From contig JACATO010000121.1 of assembly GCA_018389105.1 (NCBI GenBank), forward strand, positions 2,919,001 to 2,983,000: a stretch of DNA of 64,000 bases, in the 5' to 3' direction. Under the pieces are notes generated by a model. It was given only the letters and a program-made list of their open reading frames with translations, was not told where the DNA came from and ran no database searches. The stretch comes from Nautilus pompilius (Eukaryota > Mollusca > Cephalopoda > Nautilida > Nautilidae). Shown piece by piece: positions 24,201-39,200 of the stretch. Both the position numbers and the translations under genes were made by a program. Position 1 is the first letter of the stretch, and every line of letters starts with the position of its first letter.

Positions 24201-27200
24201 TGCTTGGTTTTTGATTTTTTTTTTGTTTTGTGACAGACACCCACTTTGCTTTCCTTAGTTTAGTTTCTCTTGAAAGCTTTCCAGGGTGGAGAGATCACCT
24301 TTGTAAGCATCATTCACAGCAGTCATCAAGCTCTCAGTGTCTATAACATGCGTCTTATGTGGCAACAAATACTGAGTGAGAAAACTTAGGAAATATTCAA
24401 TCATCTGTTCTGTCAGCTCAGAAACTACATGGTCCAGGAAAGGTATGAAGAAATTTTTTCTGTAGTAGTGTTCTTGTGGACGTGATGCACTAACATTGTT
24501 CTTTTGAGTTTGTCTTCCACATATCCATGGTGACACATTCTTTAACAAATGTGCAATTTACTAGACATCTAATCCCATCATGTAGTGCAGAAAATCTGGT
24601 ATTGGCATCCTTCCTCATGCTTGTCATTGCCTCATCCACAACATGTGCTTCTCCACATGTCTCAATGAAATGGATATCTTCATGTTGTAAATCCAAGTAT
24701 TGACTCCACACACCAAAAATAATAAGGAAATCAAACTTAGTAATAGAAAATAGAAACATTGTTGCCAAACTCTGCAAATTTCTTTAAGATACTGATTATC
24801 ACTATATATTTTGCTTTGAAACATTGAAGTGAATCTTCTTGGGTCCTCCATCGTATATTCCCTTATGTTAGGAAGACTGTACTGTGGTGATGTTCTTCAT
24901 ATTTCCAGTCATATGGCAATTTTGTGAATTACTTCAGTTTTGTTAAATACACATTGTGGCACTTTGCAGAGGATTTCAATGCTGTTTACTTTCCAGCAAG
25001 TGTCAAACATGTTTATAATTTGACATGATGAACAGAAACGAACATTGCTGTGTTCAGATCTTTGGCTTTGAGGGCAGTAAAGCTTGCTTCAGTAAGGACA
25101 ACTCAGATTATGGCTTTCACTCCTTCGAATCCCCCACTCATGTTACTACTTATATCATATGCTTGACCCCTCATACATTTCTTAGTGCTTGCTCAGTTGC
25201 TTCTGGGGTTTCCACAAGCTCAGTACAATGTTCACACAGATATACATTTCTGTTTACATTTTGATGAATGTACCTCACTACCAGGTCTATCTGTTCTTTT
25301 GTGGAAATGTCAGTGGTCCCATCTGCAATCAAGCTGAAGAATCTTGCTGCTTTAATTTTGGCCATAATTTTGTTTTTAATTTGTAGACATATCAGGTGTA
25401 TCAGCTCATTTTGAATTTGTGGCAATATCTGCTGTGCTATCTGATTCCAGATCTAGATATTCTTTGAAGACCAGGTTCTACTCAGCAGTGCAATACAAAA
25501 GTACATTGAAATTATTAGTGGTTTGGATCTTCCACAAAGTATTAGGGTTTTCAAAACAATCCACCCAGAGCATGCATCTTTTGTTCATTTTTTCTCAGAA
25601 CCAGCTTCAAAAGACATCGATAAGCCATTATTTGTCTCTCTCCATGTATTCACATGAATTCATTAGCCGTACTAACTTCACTCTCATATTATTTTGACTG
25701 CTGTACACAATTGGACCAATCTGTCATTCATGTTGATATCAAGACTGCTTCATTGCAGGTGTCGAAAACAAAGCACAAAGCATGGTCCACAGAAGACTCC
25801 ACCCAGATGCTTAGAATATCATGCTAAAACTGTACTCTTGAAGATTCTGAAGACTGTATCATCGATACTGCTGCTGCGCACTGCCTGATTTCATGTTTCA
25901 TTTTGGGAACTGAAAGTTTTTGGGTGGTAGCCACTGAAATGTTATGATTGTCTACTTTTGGACATCTGTCATTCTGTGGCAGTTGTAAAGCTCAATGGCA
26001 CTCTCACCCTGCACATGCAGATCTTCTTTCTGATGACTGTCTGCACTGTTGCTCTATGGGGTTAAAGGCCTTTTGCCAAAGGATGTGGTCTTAGTTTTAG
26101 GAGCTGCTTCTGCATCAGAGATGTTTAGGGTAACATCTACAAGGACAGTTGGTTCTTCAGCAAGAGGTAGATCAGTTTGTGGCTCTAAAGGAGTGCTATT
26201 TTGTTGGTATGTGCATGTCTAAAATGAAACTAAATAAAAAAACTTAAGTAACATGGAGGTGGAATGGTATTAAGTATTTTATTCTAGAACATGTAGAATG
26301 CTGGACTTGCTTTTACCAATTCAGAAAAGATGGCATGACCTTTGTTTGACATATATTCTTTTTCTTCTTCTTGGACACATTTTAGTTTCTTCTTTTTCGC
26401 ACCTAATATCTGATATAACATAATAATAATAATATAACTGATCAGACATTTGAAATCCAAGAAAGCAATGGTATTATTTGTGCTCATTTATTCTAGGCCA
26501 TTGGAATAATTGTATCTTGAAATGCTGGTGACAGGCTGGGAGATCTTTGTTATTGGTGTGGATTATACCTTGGAAAATGGTGTATATATACTTACATCAA
26601 CAGCAGTCAAAAGGTTAAACTTTGCGAGAAAATAACCATGATACTGGTGAGCTGTGCAATGCCTAATTTTAGAACTGCTGCTTTACATGAATTACTAGGA
26701 GTTTAAGGTGGCAGAATCACTTAAGATATGCATATCAACATATTTGTTTGTAATAAGCAATTCAGTCATTATATTGTTGTTTAAAACAAACAAAATTATC
26801 CAAGAAAATTTGAATCTCATTAAAACAATATTTTAAAATTTTCATGCCATTAGCAATGTTCAGGTTTTATTTATTTATAATATTCTAAGTAAATCTTTTT
26901 GATAGAAAGTTTTGAGCATAGCAATATTAATAAGTGATTTTTTTTCATGAGCTTAGAAAATACAATTAATCTGTGTATTGATTAGTTTTGATTTGCACTA
27001 AAAATAAAAATACTTGTTTTTCAATTTATCTCCTGTACACTATTCTTATATATTATTCAGGTAGTAGTTTGTTTTTTTTAATATTGATTTAAGTTTTCAC
27101 CTGTAAGGTATTTAGTTACTACAAATTCCTTTTAGGTCATCTTTATCTCATGAATGTGACCTTAGTTAAAGGAAGTCAAGCTATATTTTCATTTACAGGA

Positions 27201-30200
27201 TTATACCAAGGTAATTATAAAACAGGTAATACTATACATGTTCAACTAAACTCATTAGCTCAGTTTATCCTGCTCTGCTGACATACTTTGAGCTACATGA
27301 TCTTTAGCTCTTTCAGCCAGTCATGCATCAACAGGCTGTAGTTAACGGAAACCTTTGTGGCATTGACCCAGCTAATACCTGCTTGAAGCTCAAGCTTTAT
27401 ACTATCATTCCAAATATGTATTTTTATTTTTTTTTTCATTTTTAGGTATTAAGAAAAGATACCTGCTTAGGTGGCTATGTGGATGTGATTCTGCTGCTGT
27501 TGTCACTGCAGGTTATATTCTGAACTAGTCACCAGTGGAGAGTTTGCATGATGACTGATTTGTTAATAAGAGTAAATGTGATAATTTTGGAGTTTTGTGT
27601 ATATTTATTCTTTTATGAAATGGTTCAGTATAAAAATACTAAATATCAAAAATAAAACAGTTAAGAAATGCTGTTGGCATATGAAATTTTGTAACTTGTG
27701 ATTAATTTATGTTTTTGGAGACATAAATTTACAGAAGTTGCTTTCATATTAAATATCATAAAAGCTGTTTATTTATTAAATGCAAGGTGGCCAGTGGCCC
27801 AGTTGTTTGACTACTGGAATGCCAATGCTGGAGCAGATATTTTGATTGTTGGTTGTGGTTGGCTTGGTTTGGTATACCTTCCTGGCACTGACGTTTTCTC
27901 ACTTTTTTTCACCAGCCAATTGTGTAGGTTTTCTCCTCCATCTAAAACTGAAAAGTCCTAGTAAGGATTTCACTGTTGAAGTTGTAAGTGATAGGCAATG
28001 CTCTTTAGTAGATAATCATGGTGCTTCATCCCATCACCAGGTTGTCTCCATTGTAGACAGTTTATCTCTATTGTTGAGATTAGTGTCTGACACATCAACA
28101 ACTATTTAATATAAGATTGCATACAAAGATAATTTTGTAAATAAATCATGAAATGGCCATGCTACATTTGGTGCTCAATTGCATGATTGCACACTTTAAA
28201 TGACATGAAATTTAAATTTATTTTAAAATTTGTTATTGAAGTTGTAAAGTTTAGAAATCTTTAAAATTAGTATCAGGCATTTATTCTGGAGTTGAGATTG
28301 CAGTTTGGCAACAGATTTCTAATCTTGGAGTTATATTTTATGTTTAACCACATTCTTTGTTATGAAGAAACAATGAGAAATACAGTAAAAATTAAATGGA
28401 CATTTGCCATAGCATAAAATAATTATGAATTTTATATGGCTGGTATAAGTTGTTATAGTGATACTGCATACTTAATGGATTTAAAATTAGGAAAAAAATT
28501 ATAAATATAGTAAACCCACCTATTGATAATGACCCAAGTAATTATAAATGTGCAGATGATTGAAAAAGTAATGGTAATATGAGAAATAACAAGACCAACT
28601 AGTAACTTAGATACTGCTAATAAATCTTATAGGGATGAAGAAGTAAATAGCAGTCATCCATGGGTAATATGAATTATGCTAAAATAACTAATCTGTGTTT
28701 CAACAAGCATTAATGATGCAACAACAAAAGAATCAGTGGCTAATATTAATCTAAACAGTAAAAATATAAAATTCCAACTTTAGATGCACCAAGATCTGGT
28801 CCAGATGCTGCAAGTAAAACATGTTTTGATGATAATTTTCTTGATAAACTAGCTGGAGATGCAGGTTATTTAAAACTTGATGATTCTTTTGGTATGACAG
28901 ATAATATAGATGATATGAACCGAAAGTACTTGTATATCAAAGAGATAAAAATTCTGTCAAATGATATAAATCATGATCATTATCTAGCAAATAAAAAATA
29001 TATGTTGATAGTTTAGAAGATGTAGTATATACTCTTTTCCTTTTTGAAATAATGGAACACTAGAGATGAAGAAACTAAGAAAGCACCCATATTTTAAAAT
29101 AAATTGTAGTATAAGTTTTACATCTACAACTTCACAATTATTTATTCAAAACACAAACAATTTGAGTTCAGTTTCAGATGGATTTTATAAACCAAAAAAT
29201 TAATTTTAACTTACAATAAAAAGCAAAATTTGATTTCCCACCCAGTTATGATTTTTAACTTTAAAGCTTACTATAGTTACCTTGACATTTAGGTCAAGCT
29301 TTCTGTTGAATTTAGCTGCTCACTGCTGACCAGCCCCAAAGCTTTATAAATATCCCAACAAACATTTTAGTGGTGGATATTTAGGTTTCAAATTTAAAAA
29401 TTAAGCAAAGGCAAGCACAAAAGGTTGGATTCTAGGAGATTCATTTGCTCTTTTTTAGTTTCTCTTCTTTTTGATTCAGGTCACTGAAGCAGGACTACAC
29501 ACTTCCATAAACCACTTATGAAAGGAAACATAGGGGCTAACCTACCTTATGGTATATAGATATATATGTGCATGTGTGTGTATACACACACCAAGAGATT
29601 CGTGGGACATCTTAAAACAAATTTTTTTCCTATACATTTCGGATCCTGGCTTTGTAAATGAATATTCCTGTTGTCAGCATCAGCACTTTGTTGACATTAA
29701 CTATACTGTTTTTGTTAAAGTGCATGCATTTAAGCTGGTATGATCTGGTTATTCCTGCTAGGTTGGAATGAGGGCTGCTTTGTTCCAGACATGTGCTCAC
29801 ATTTACCTCGTATATTGTTTGTTTCTAGCATCGTGGAAACTGGAAGTAAATACAAAGTATACCAGAGTCTGTGTGGTTGACATCATAGAAAATAGTGGTT
29901 TCTGAACATTCTTTAACTTGTTATCTTGCATAATGTTTTTTGTTTATTTTTATTAGTAAGTTTAAAAAAAATGAAAAAAAAAAGGTTCTCTTTAGAAGAG
30001 TCCTAAAGAGGAGTTATATCTGAATGAAGCAAGACTCTCAAAGTTAAAAGGGAAGAAAATTGTTTACTTGTAGATTTAATATCTACTTAGAATTTTTAAA
30101 CTATTATTTATATCAGTGTGCCCACATGTGATTGTTACTTTCATTCAAGTTTCCATCTGAAGTTTAATTTTTAAGGAAAATGGATAATTGCAGCATGCTG

Positions 30201-33200
30201 GACATGAATGTTTATAGATGGGCATGAAGTAACTCAACTGCTAGTCACAATATTTCTTATTTTGCATAATTACAGATGGCAACTTTGTTCATGAGATGCA
30301 GACAATAATTAGAAGAGCATTTGTCGGTTTATGTAGTTTTTACACCATACTTAAAACGGAAGCCAGCCAATTGGTCCAGGTAGTGTCCTTATAATTGGTA
30401 TTTTTCCTTTGTAGTTTGGTGGGTATTCATCAGATGCTCTAGCAGATCGTATCCTTGATGCCAAATGTTGTCTCATAGTGACTGCAGGTTTGTGTTTATT
30501 GTTCTAATGCAAAAAAAAAAAAAACAAACACCTTAAAGACAAATGAAATTTTCAGATGTAACTTTATTCATTATCAACAGACAAACAGATTTTACCAACA
30601 AATAGAATAAAATAAAACTGGCAATCAGGCTGACAGGATGCACAAGTTTACTATGGTATCTTCTTAACTGAAAACTCTTCTGTACTTTGATAATTTCATT
30701 TTACAGACTGAATTAGGACGTTAAATGTCAGAGCAAGCTGTGCTTTCTGTGATGCATGTATCGGCTTTGTCATGAATGTGTAGATGCTTTATCTACAGCA
30801 GCGAAGTCAAGTGAAAATGCCATGAACTAAAGAATCTGCAGCTCAAGAAATCATTAGCTACTATATCTTCATCTGAAGTTATGTTTGTTGTTTCCTTGTG
30901 GATGTACGATGTTTTTGTTGAGCATTAATTGAAAGGGGTTTCCTGCACAAATATACAGTTATCATGAAGCTATTTGCCCATTCTACCATCTTATCCATAA
31001 ACTGCCATAGTTTGCTTTTGTTATATTATAAGATAATATAAAATGATAAATTTGTCCTCCTGCATTTTATTATGAATGCTTGGATTTTTAGAAGTGTGAC
31101 TGTTATTCTGCTGTGATGGAACTGTTACTAGCTGGCAGATCTCACTGACTGAAATAATGTAGAAGGAAACCAAGATTAAACTTTCTAAAGTATTTTCCCA
31201 ATGTAAAAATGTATTTAGCAGAAAAGAAAATTTTTTTTTTGTATTCTAATGTTTGTTGCAAGAATATATTTTTTTAAAAAAATAAATTTGTGCGAACCAA
31301 GGCTCTGGAAGCATTGTTTCATTACATTTGAAGTAGACAGGTAGCTGACAAACTGTGTAATTCTCAAGCAGACATATAATGTAGCTAGTGCTGCAGTTAG
31401 ACTGGCTTACAGTCTAAGCAAATTCAGAGTTCTTGGGAAGAGCCATTGACTTGGCCCAAGTAGTTGCTCACCATTTGTTGGTTGTCACACCTAAATTTTT
31501 AAAATTGTATGGATATTTTATCATTAAAATTAAAAAAAAAAACAGACAGAATAAGCATAAACTAAACTGTAAACCTCATTAATATTATTTGCTTTAATTT
31601 TTGAAATTATCACTTAAAGATAAGCAGATTTTATCAAGAATTGCTGTAGAGTGTCTTTTAGATGCATACTGTGAGAGATGGACAGAAAAGCTATAAACCT
31701 AGAATCTGTTTACTCATCATGTTTATTTGGATCTTGAATTTACTTTAAAAAAAAGAAACAAACTACTTTTTATTTATTTATTGTTCAGGTTTTTATGCTG
31801 ACTGTTTCTTTCCTCTTGGAAATACTTATGCATATCAGATTGTTAGTTTGAGGCATTTTGAGTGAGTTGTTATTAATATAGCATTGACTAACCAACATGT
31901 TTACTACAACCCGGGAAAGAGCAAATTAGATTGTTATAATGCTAGTAAGAATTCACTTTGTCATTTGCATCATCTGGTTTTTAAATGTACTTTTTTTTTT
32001 TGTAAATTCAACTTAATTATTTTGTTTCTTGTAAGTATTTATAGAAGAAAGCTTTGAAGTAGGAAAGATAGTAATTTTGTTTATAGTAAATATTAATATA
32101 TTAATGAAAAGTTTGTCACAGATCTTGCCATGAGTTTCTTGATACAGTTAATTTTCTTTTTAACTGTACAGTTTATGCTCCTCTCATCCTGGGATGTAAA
32201 TGTAACACTGTATATCTATCTAGTTTTATTATTGTGAAGCTTCTAATGTTTTTTGTTGTTATTGTAGATGGAATGTGGAGAGGAACCAAGCTGGTGAATT
32301 TGAAAGACATTGCTGATGGTGCACTGCAGATCTGTAAGCAGAGGTAGGTAACTTGTTTGTTGTGGTTTATAGCTAAGCTTATTTTCTTATAAATACACCT
32401 GTCTAGTGTAATGAACTGTTGGACATTTGTACTGAATTTGTTTTAATAATTAAATAGAAATTAAGTGGGATATATATATATAATAGTTGTTTCTTAGGTC
32501 ATTTCAAAAGTTTGGTGGGAATACATTTGTTTTGACAATAATAACTGCTGATTGATTTGATCATCATGTGAAATTTGATGGAAAATGTTTTGCTTTTAGT
32601 GGATTCAGTGTAGATTACTGTGTGGTTGTGAAACACCTGAGTTTACCTGATGGAAAGATACTGGATAATATTCAAAATAAATCAGACGAGCCACCTGCCA
32701 AAAGACCAACAAGAAAATTAAAGGTGAGTTATCAACATTTATGCTTCATTGATTTTTAGTGGCTGTTTTTAGTTTTTTAAGAAAGTAATTTTAGGAAACT
32801 GTTAATTATTCAGGACTAGACTATCTGCACTTCAGTCACTTCCATAATGGCTTCCAAACTATATATGCAATGCTGAAGCACAAAAGTTGAGCATTTTATT
32901 TTCTTCACAGTTCATTTCATTAAGTAAAGAATGGATGTTTTCTCCAAAATTTCAGAATCCCCCTTTTATAAATGTATTACTTACAGATGGAAGCTCAATT
33001 AAGATCAGATTCCCAAAATAGTGTTTTATAGGGAACTAATTAAAAGGAGAAGAACCAAAGGAAGAGCTAAGTTAGAATACAAAGATATTTTAAAAAGTAA
33101 TTCTAAGGAAAGCAAACACTGAACCTGGCAGTTGGGAGAAACTGGCACTGGATCATACCAAATGACAACAATTAATTAAGGAAAAAGCAAATGAATTACA

Positions 33201-36200
33201 ACAAAACTGGGCAGAAAAACAGAGAAGCAACAAAATCTTGTAGTACCTACAGATTTTTACACAAAATGTGGTAAACACTGCACCATCAATTTTGGTCTTT
33301 GTGCACTACCAGCATTCTAAACATTGCATGTGAAATGCTCAAATGGAACTGGATAAAAAATACTCATTAAAGAAAGTCTATCAGAGGTAGAAGAGAGTTA
33401 TTAGGTTTTGTGTAGTTGGACTGATGCTCAACACAACAGAATACAAAAATGAATAAATTATATTAATAACTGTTGAGGTTTTATTGCTTCTTTTTTGTTT
33501 TTTTTTAAATGTCACAATTTGGTTAGTTCTGAGATGGCTAAAACACTAAACAACAGTGTTGGGGAGGATTCACTTATTTGTAGAATTTCTGGAATTAATT
33601 TTAAAAAAATGTTCTTGGTTTTCATTTGAACATCCCTAGTATATCTGAAATAACATACTATAATGGTATCTGACACATTGTAATGTAATCACTGATGGAC
33701 ATTCTGATATAAAGAATTTAGTTTTCAGTGTAGCCATAAATGCACATTGTATATAACATATACAATAATCTTTTGTTGGAGTTTAACAGATTTTTAACTG
33801 ATAGTGTAAAGAAACATTTAGTTATGGTTTGTGGTAATTATCTTGGTAAGAACGACCAAACTCTTGCAACATTGATTAGTAAATTTAAGAGGCTGTTCAT
33901 AAGGTGAAAAATAGCAAAGTTTAATTTGAGTAGAAAGTTAGTAGAAGTTACTTGCGATTTAGTCATTTATTACCAGGAGAGTTTATTCATATTTATTTGA
34001 ATAGTTTTATGTATGTTGAGATCCTAAAATAAATTTTCACTTTCTGTTTTTTCAAATGGAAGGATGGAGATAATTGTAGAAATTGTTTCTAAAGAAGCAA
34101 TCCTTGATTTTGGTTCCACCCTTAGTGAGTAAGTGGGTGCGGCTACACTTGGTTGATTGGTCACCAATAACATTTACCATTTACCGCAAATGTGGGTGCT
34201 GAAATTTAAAGTTAAAAATAAGGGTTTTCTTGGTAAAGAGTGATACATTAGGTTAGTAAGGTGGTTAACATGTTTTTCAGATTAACTGGTTTGCGGGTCG
34301 GGATAAATGGTGGCATGACTTGATATCAGATGAGATGGAAACCTCTTGTGAACCTCAGTGGCTTGATGCAGAGGATCCCCTGTTCATGCTTTACACAAGG
34401 TAGGATCTTCAGTTGTGTAACTTGCTTGTTGTTTCACCACCATACCTTTACAGATTAACTTCTTTATGGAGGATTTACTATGTATGCAACAGGTTTCAGG
34501 AAAAACAGACACATCTAAAATAACATGTGCTGGTTGTTATTTAGATTCAGAAAACTTCTTTGGAATAAAATGTAAAAAGATTTTGTAGTTACTCCATTTT
34601 TTTATTTCCAGTGGCTCTACAGGTAAACCTAAAGGTGTTGTGCACACCTGTGGTGGGTACATGCTGTATGTTGCCACAACATTCAAGTATGTTTTTGACT
34701 ATCATCCAGATGACATCTTTTGGTGCACAGCAGATATTGGCTGGATCACTGGTCACAGCTACGTTTGTTATGGACCACTTGCCAATGCTGCCACTGGAAT
34801 AATCGTAAGCTTGTACTCTGTATTAGGATTATTGTTGGTTTTCTGTAGTTTCCTTCTTGCATCTACTAAGCACATATTTGAATTATTTATATGTAATCAC
34901 AGATTCTTTGAGATTTGAACTTGTGACTATGACAACTGACAAAGCAATAGCCAAGTGATTAGAATTAACAAAGTGTTGGGCATTTATACTCTCTTATTAC
35001 TGGCACCAGAAGTCACTTTCTTTATAATGTAGGATGCAGGTAATGTTATTTTACTTTTAGATTTATTTTGTGGCCAAGGAGAAGGCTGACATCAGAACAA
35101 GTGCAGTACAATGTGCCAAGGATTTCAATAGAATGACAGATAAAACTAAAATCTAAAGTAGAAGATCTCGTTACAAAAATGCTTCAGTAAATTGTAGTAG
35201 AATATTGTGATGTATATAATTTGAATTTCTACTTTAGGTCAAATCAGATTCTCGGCAAATTGTTGGTATTAGTATTTGTTCAATTTTCTTATCTTCATGC
35301 TTATATAGCTTGACACTGTGCCCATGACTGCTTCTGAATGTCTGCTGTTAAACGTGTACTTCTAACTGTCAAGTCACTTGTCATGATTTATAATGTCCTT
35401 TTGGAAATCATGTACTGTATTTACATGTTAGATTTCAAATTGTCACATTTTACAATTTTGTTCATTTGCCATTAACTATGTGGACAACTACAGAGCAGTA
35501 CAGTATATAACATAGTATTATTATGGGAATTTAGGTTTAATTCAACTTTATCAAACAAAATTAGAAAATTCTAGGATCATGTAAAACTTTTGGCCATGGC
35601 TATATATGTTCAGTAAGTTGATTTCATGAATGCATTAATCAGAAAGAAACAAAACAAATTAATTCAACATTATTTAAACAAAGACACCTGTTTTTCTGTG
35701 AACTAAATAAGCAAAATTAATTGTAGCATATTTTACGCTCTTTAAAAAATAAATCGTTACTGCAAATAAAGTGATCATAAACTTAATAATAATAATAATA
35801 ATAATTTAGTATTATTATTATTATTGTAATTAATCTAAATTAAATAAAATATGTGGTTTCTTTCTTTTGTGCAAAACCTGATGGATTGACAGTATATTTT
35901 GTGCTCATATTTTAAGACCTCAGAGTTACGGCTTGAAGAACCAGTAATGTGGATGGCTGGGTCATGAAATTAGTTATTTACGAACTGCAAACACTGTCTA
36001 GGATTTTAACAATTTTGTTTACCATAGTTTTCCACCTGCACATTAATCTAAATAACCTGAAAAGAAATTGCAGGTACTAGCTTCCCACAACTATATGGAC
36101 TGTTAATGTGATGTTTAATTGACAATGGGCAAATTTAAATCAGAAGTCCAGGGTTTCTTTCTCCTCATTTTGAAATAGCCATGTGCCATAAAAAATCTGT

Positions 36201-39200
36201 GACTATTAATTTGCAAATTAGATCACATGAAGAATACTGAATTTTAAGTTGGATTTGTTTGCCCCAAGGGTGGAGTGGGACTTCCACAGATTTTTTATTT
36301 GACAATCTATGAAAATTAAAGCGGTAAAAAAAAAAGACAAAACAATTTTTATGAATTCTGTTAGTATGTTGCAAGAATCAAATTTTTGTGAATAAGACAG
36401 AAGTAACATGTTGACTGTAAATATAAAGATAAGAAAAATAAACTTTCTTTCCAGTTTGAGGGAATCCCTTATTACCCTGATTGTGGTCGTCTCTGGGAGA
36501 TAGTTGAGAAGTACAAAGTGACCAAGTTTTATACAGCTCCCACAGCCATTCGATCTTTGATGAAGGTCAGCGATGACTTTGTTACCAAGTGAGTAGTGTC
36601 GCTGCACAGTCAAAGCACAGGACTGTTTCAAACTCTATCTGGATTCAACTCATTTCATTACAGATCTGCTTCAGAGCAGATGAACTTTAACTGATTTTGA
36701 GGTGTTTAACTCTTCTTTTTTTATTTTAAAAAGCTTTCAACACATGGTTGGTGTTCACAGAATGATTGTCTAGATAAGACCTGTTATTGGTGGATGCATT
36801 TGGCATGTGCTAACCAGATATGAGCTGTACACAGTGTGCAGGGAAAATTTTGAGTCTATTTTAACTATTGAACAAAAGTTATATTTTATTTTGTTGCTTG
36901 TTTAAAATTTGAACTTTTTATCAAAATGGTTGCAGAGCAGCCAACAACTGAAGTATTTTAATTAGACTATAGTAAGGTTTTCAGTGCTATTTAGAATGTT
37001 AATGAAAAAGAGAATTTAAAAAATAAACTTTTGTAAGTTACTGTTAATTTTATATCATTCTTCAAATGTTAATGTGGGAGGTGTTCTGCTTTGTTGGATC
37101 TATGTTGATGATAACAAAAAGAATATATAGTTACCAATGGGGCAGTCATCTGATCTTCTCTGTCATTATAAACTTCCACTTGCTGTTATTTTACTTTTAC
37201 CTATTATCAATGATTGTAGTGAAAAGAGAGAAAGTAAAATTTGCATGGTCATTATATTTGTGGGTTTTAAATGAATTTAAAATGGAGTTTTGCTTGATGA
37301 AGATATCAATTAAAGGTAGTACCAGTGAAGTTCCTTGTTATATTTTGTGTAAGACTAAATGGAGCAAGATTTAGAAGTTTTGATTTTTTTTGGTGCATGA
37401 GAAAGTATTTACAAGAAATATACTTTCCATTATTTTTAGCCATTAATTCTAGCTGGTTGGAATTGAAAGCTTTTCTTTTCTATTTACACGTAATACTGAT
37501 AAAGACAACTTTAAGAAAATTTTATTTCTTGTTAACTCTAGGTCTGACCTGAGCTCTTTAAAAATATTGGGCACCGTGGGTGAGCCAATCAATCCTGAGG
37601 CATGGTTGTGGTATTACAATGTTGTTGGGAACAAGCAATGTGCCATTGTGGACACTTTCTGGCAAACAGAAACGGTACTGTACTCTGTTTTTGTTTTCTT
37701 GCAAACGAAATGAGTCTTTATGTCTGTGAAATTATATGAAAGCTGAATATTTTTCTTTAGTATTTTAATGTTGTTGTAAGCTGGCTGATAGTTAGTTTGC
37801 TAACCATTCCATTTCTCAAGTTTAAAATTATAGATTAAAAATCCTTCTATGTTGTTTAGAATGCAAGGTTGAGGGCTCATCCTTTTGAGGTCAGGTGATG
37901 GAAGCATGGTTCTTGCTATTGGTTATTAGTCTGACAGATTACATAACATTTGGTATTGTTTATTGGCTATCAGAAAGCTTTCAAAACAAAATCAAAGCAA
38001 TATCAGTACCCTCTCATTATCAGTGAAGAGCATATGAAGATGGCTATAATGGAGAATACACTGTAGCAACAAACGTACAATGTACCATCTGGTGTATTTT
38101 AAATGCTGTGAAGATGTGAAGGCATTCTACAAAGCTGAAATCCAGTGACACTTTGACTGACTGAGAAATTCTATGCTATGTTTATTTCAAAATAAATGGG
38201 TGGGAAATGTTATTGATTTGTTTACACTGCCAAAATCCAAAACTAAATGAATATTTAAAAAAATTATAATATGCAAATATTAAACAGTAATTATGCATGC
38301 ACGAACATGAGAATTTAGTCCATTAATTTTTGTACTTTTTATATTTGTTTTTTTTTTATAAGAATTAGTTTATGGTAGAAACCATTTTTGCGTGTTCCAG
38401 ATAAGTGTTTTTGCCAAATTCTAAAGTTTTATTTCTGGTATAGACTTTTAAAACGTTTGTTCTTACAGGGTGGCCATGTTTTAACCCCACTGCCTGGCGC
38501 TACACCAACCAAGCCAGGATCTGCTGTAAGTAGCTGCTGCTGAGCTTTGTCTGTGTAAAGGTTTTGGAGGGGGAATCAAAACATGCATTAAATGAAAATT
38601 TTGAAAAATGCTGTTCGATTACATTATTTTATTTAAATGGGGTGCTTACCTGAGCAGAGCAAGTTTAAAGGTTGAAGCAGAATATTAAAAATGGCTACAT
38701 TTTCTTGCTTTTACTTCTGACTAATGTTAAAGATAATATTCTAGAATAAATCAACACAAAAAAGGCACAATGAGATCAGATGTGATAGTGTGAGGAGAAA
38801 CATTTAATACTCACGCATAACCAGTTTGTAGAATAGCTTTTTAAATTAATTGAATTATTTTTTATACAAATTATTATGATTTCTTAGCAAATATTGTGTC
38901 AATCCAAAGAGGGAATGTTGCAGAAGCCAAAATAGATTTATGAATTATGTTCTTTATAACATCAGTTTTTCGTTTGTTTGTTTTGCTAGCCTGACACATA
39001 CCTGTTTAAATAAAGCATCAGTCAGTCGCATGAAACATGATTTCATGGCACCTTGATCCTTGTCTTAGATCTGCTGTTCTTTTATTATATGGAGCTTCTT
39101 TCAAATTGAACAGAATGTTACATCTGAAGTTTTATTATAAAATAAATTTGTTGGACAAATGATTTTATAAAATGATGTTCTTGAAAAGAGAACAAAAAGC

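Larger units (their letters stand above)
23456..30414 (+). other. ACSS2 intron 3, the largest (about 7 kb)
   Basis: Holds an hAT relic (23.94-26.21 kb, minus) and tail-fibre-like repeats (28.47-29.02 kb, plus). The segments 26.2-28.4 and 29.0-30.4 kb contain only AT-rich sequence that I cannot assign. Confidence 0.6.

Noticed and set aside
27698..28109. Two overlapping 87-codon frames in ACSS2 intron 3
   Set aside because: No recognisable domain; ACSS2 exons 3 and 4 join in phase without them.
36165..36631. 137-codon minus-strand frame over ACSS2 exon 9
   Set aside because: Antisense of a well-supported exon plus AT-rich intron.
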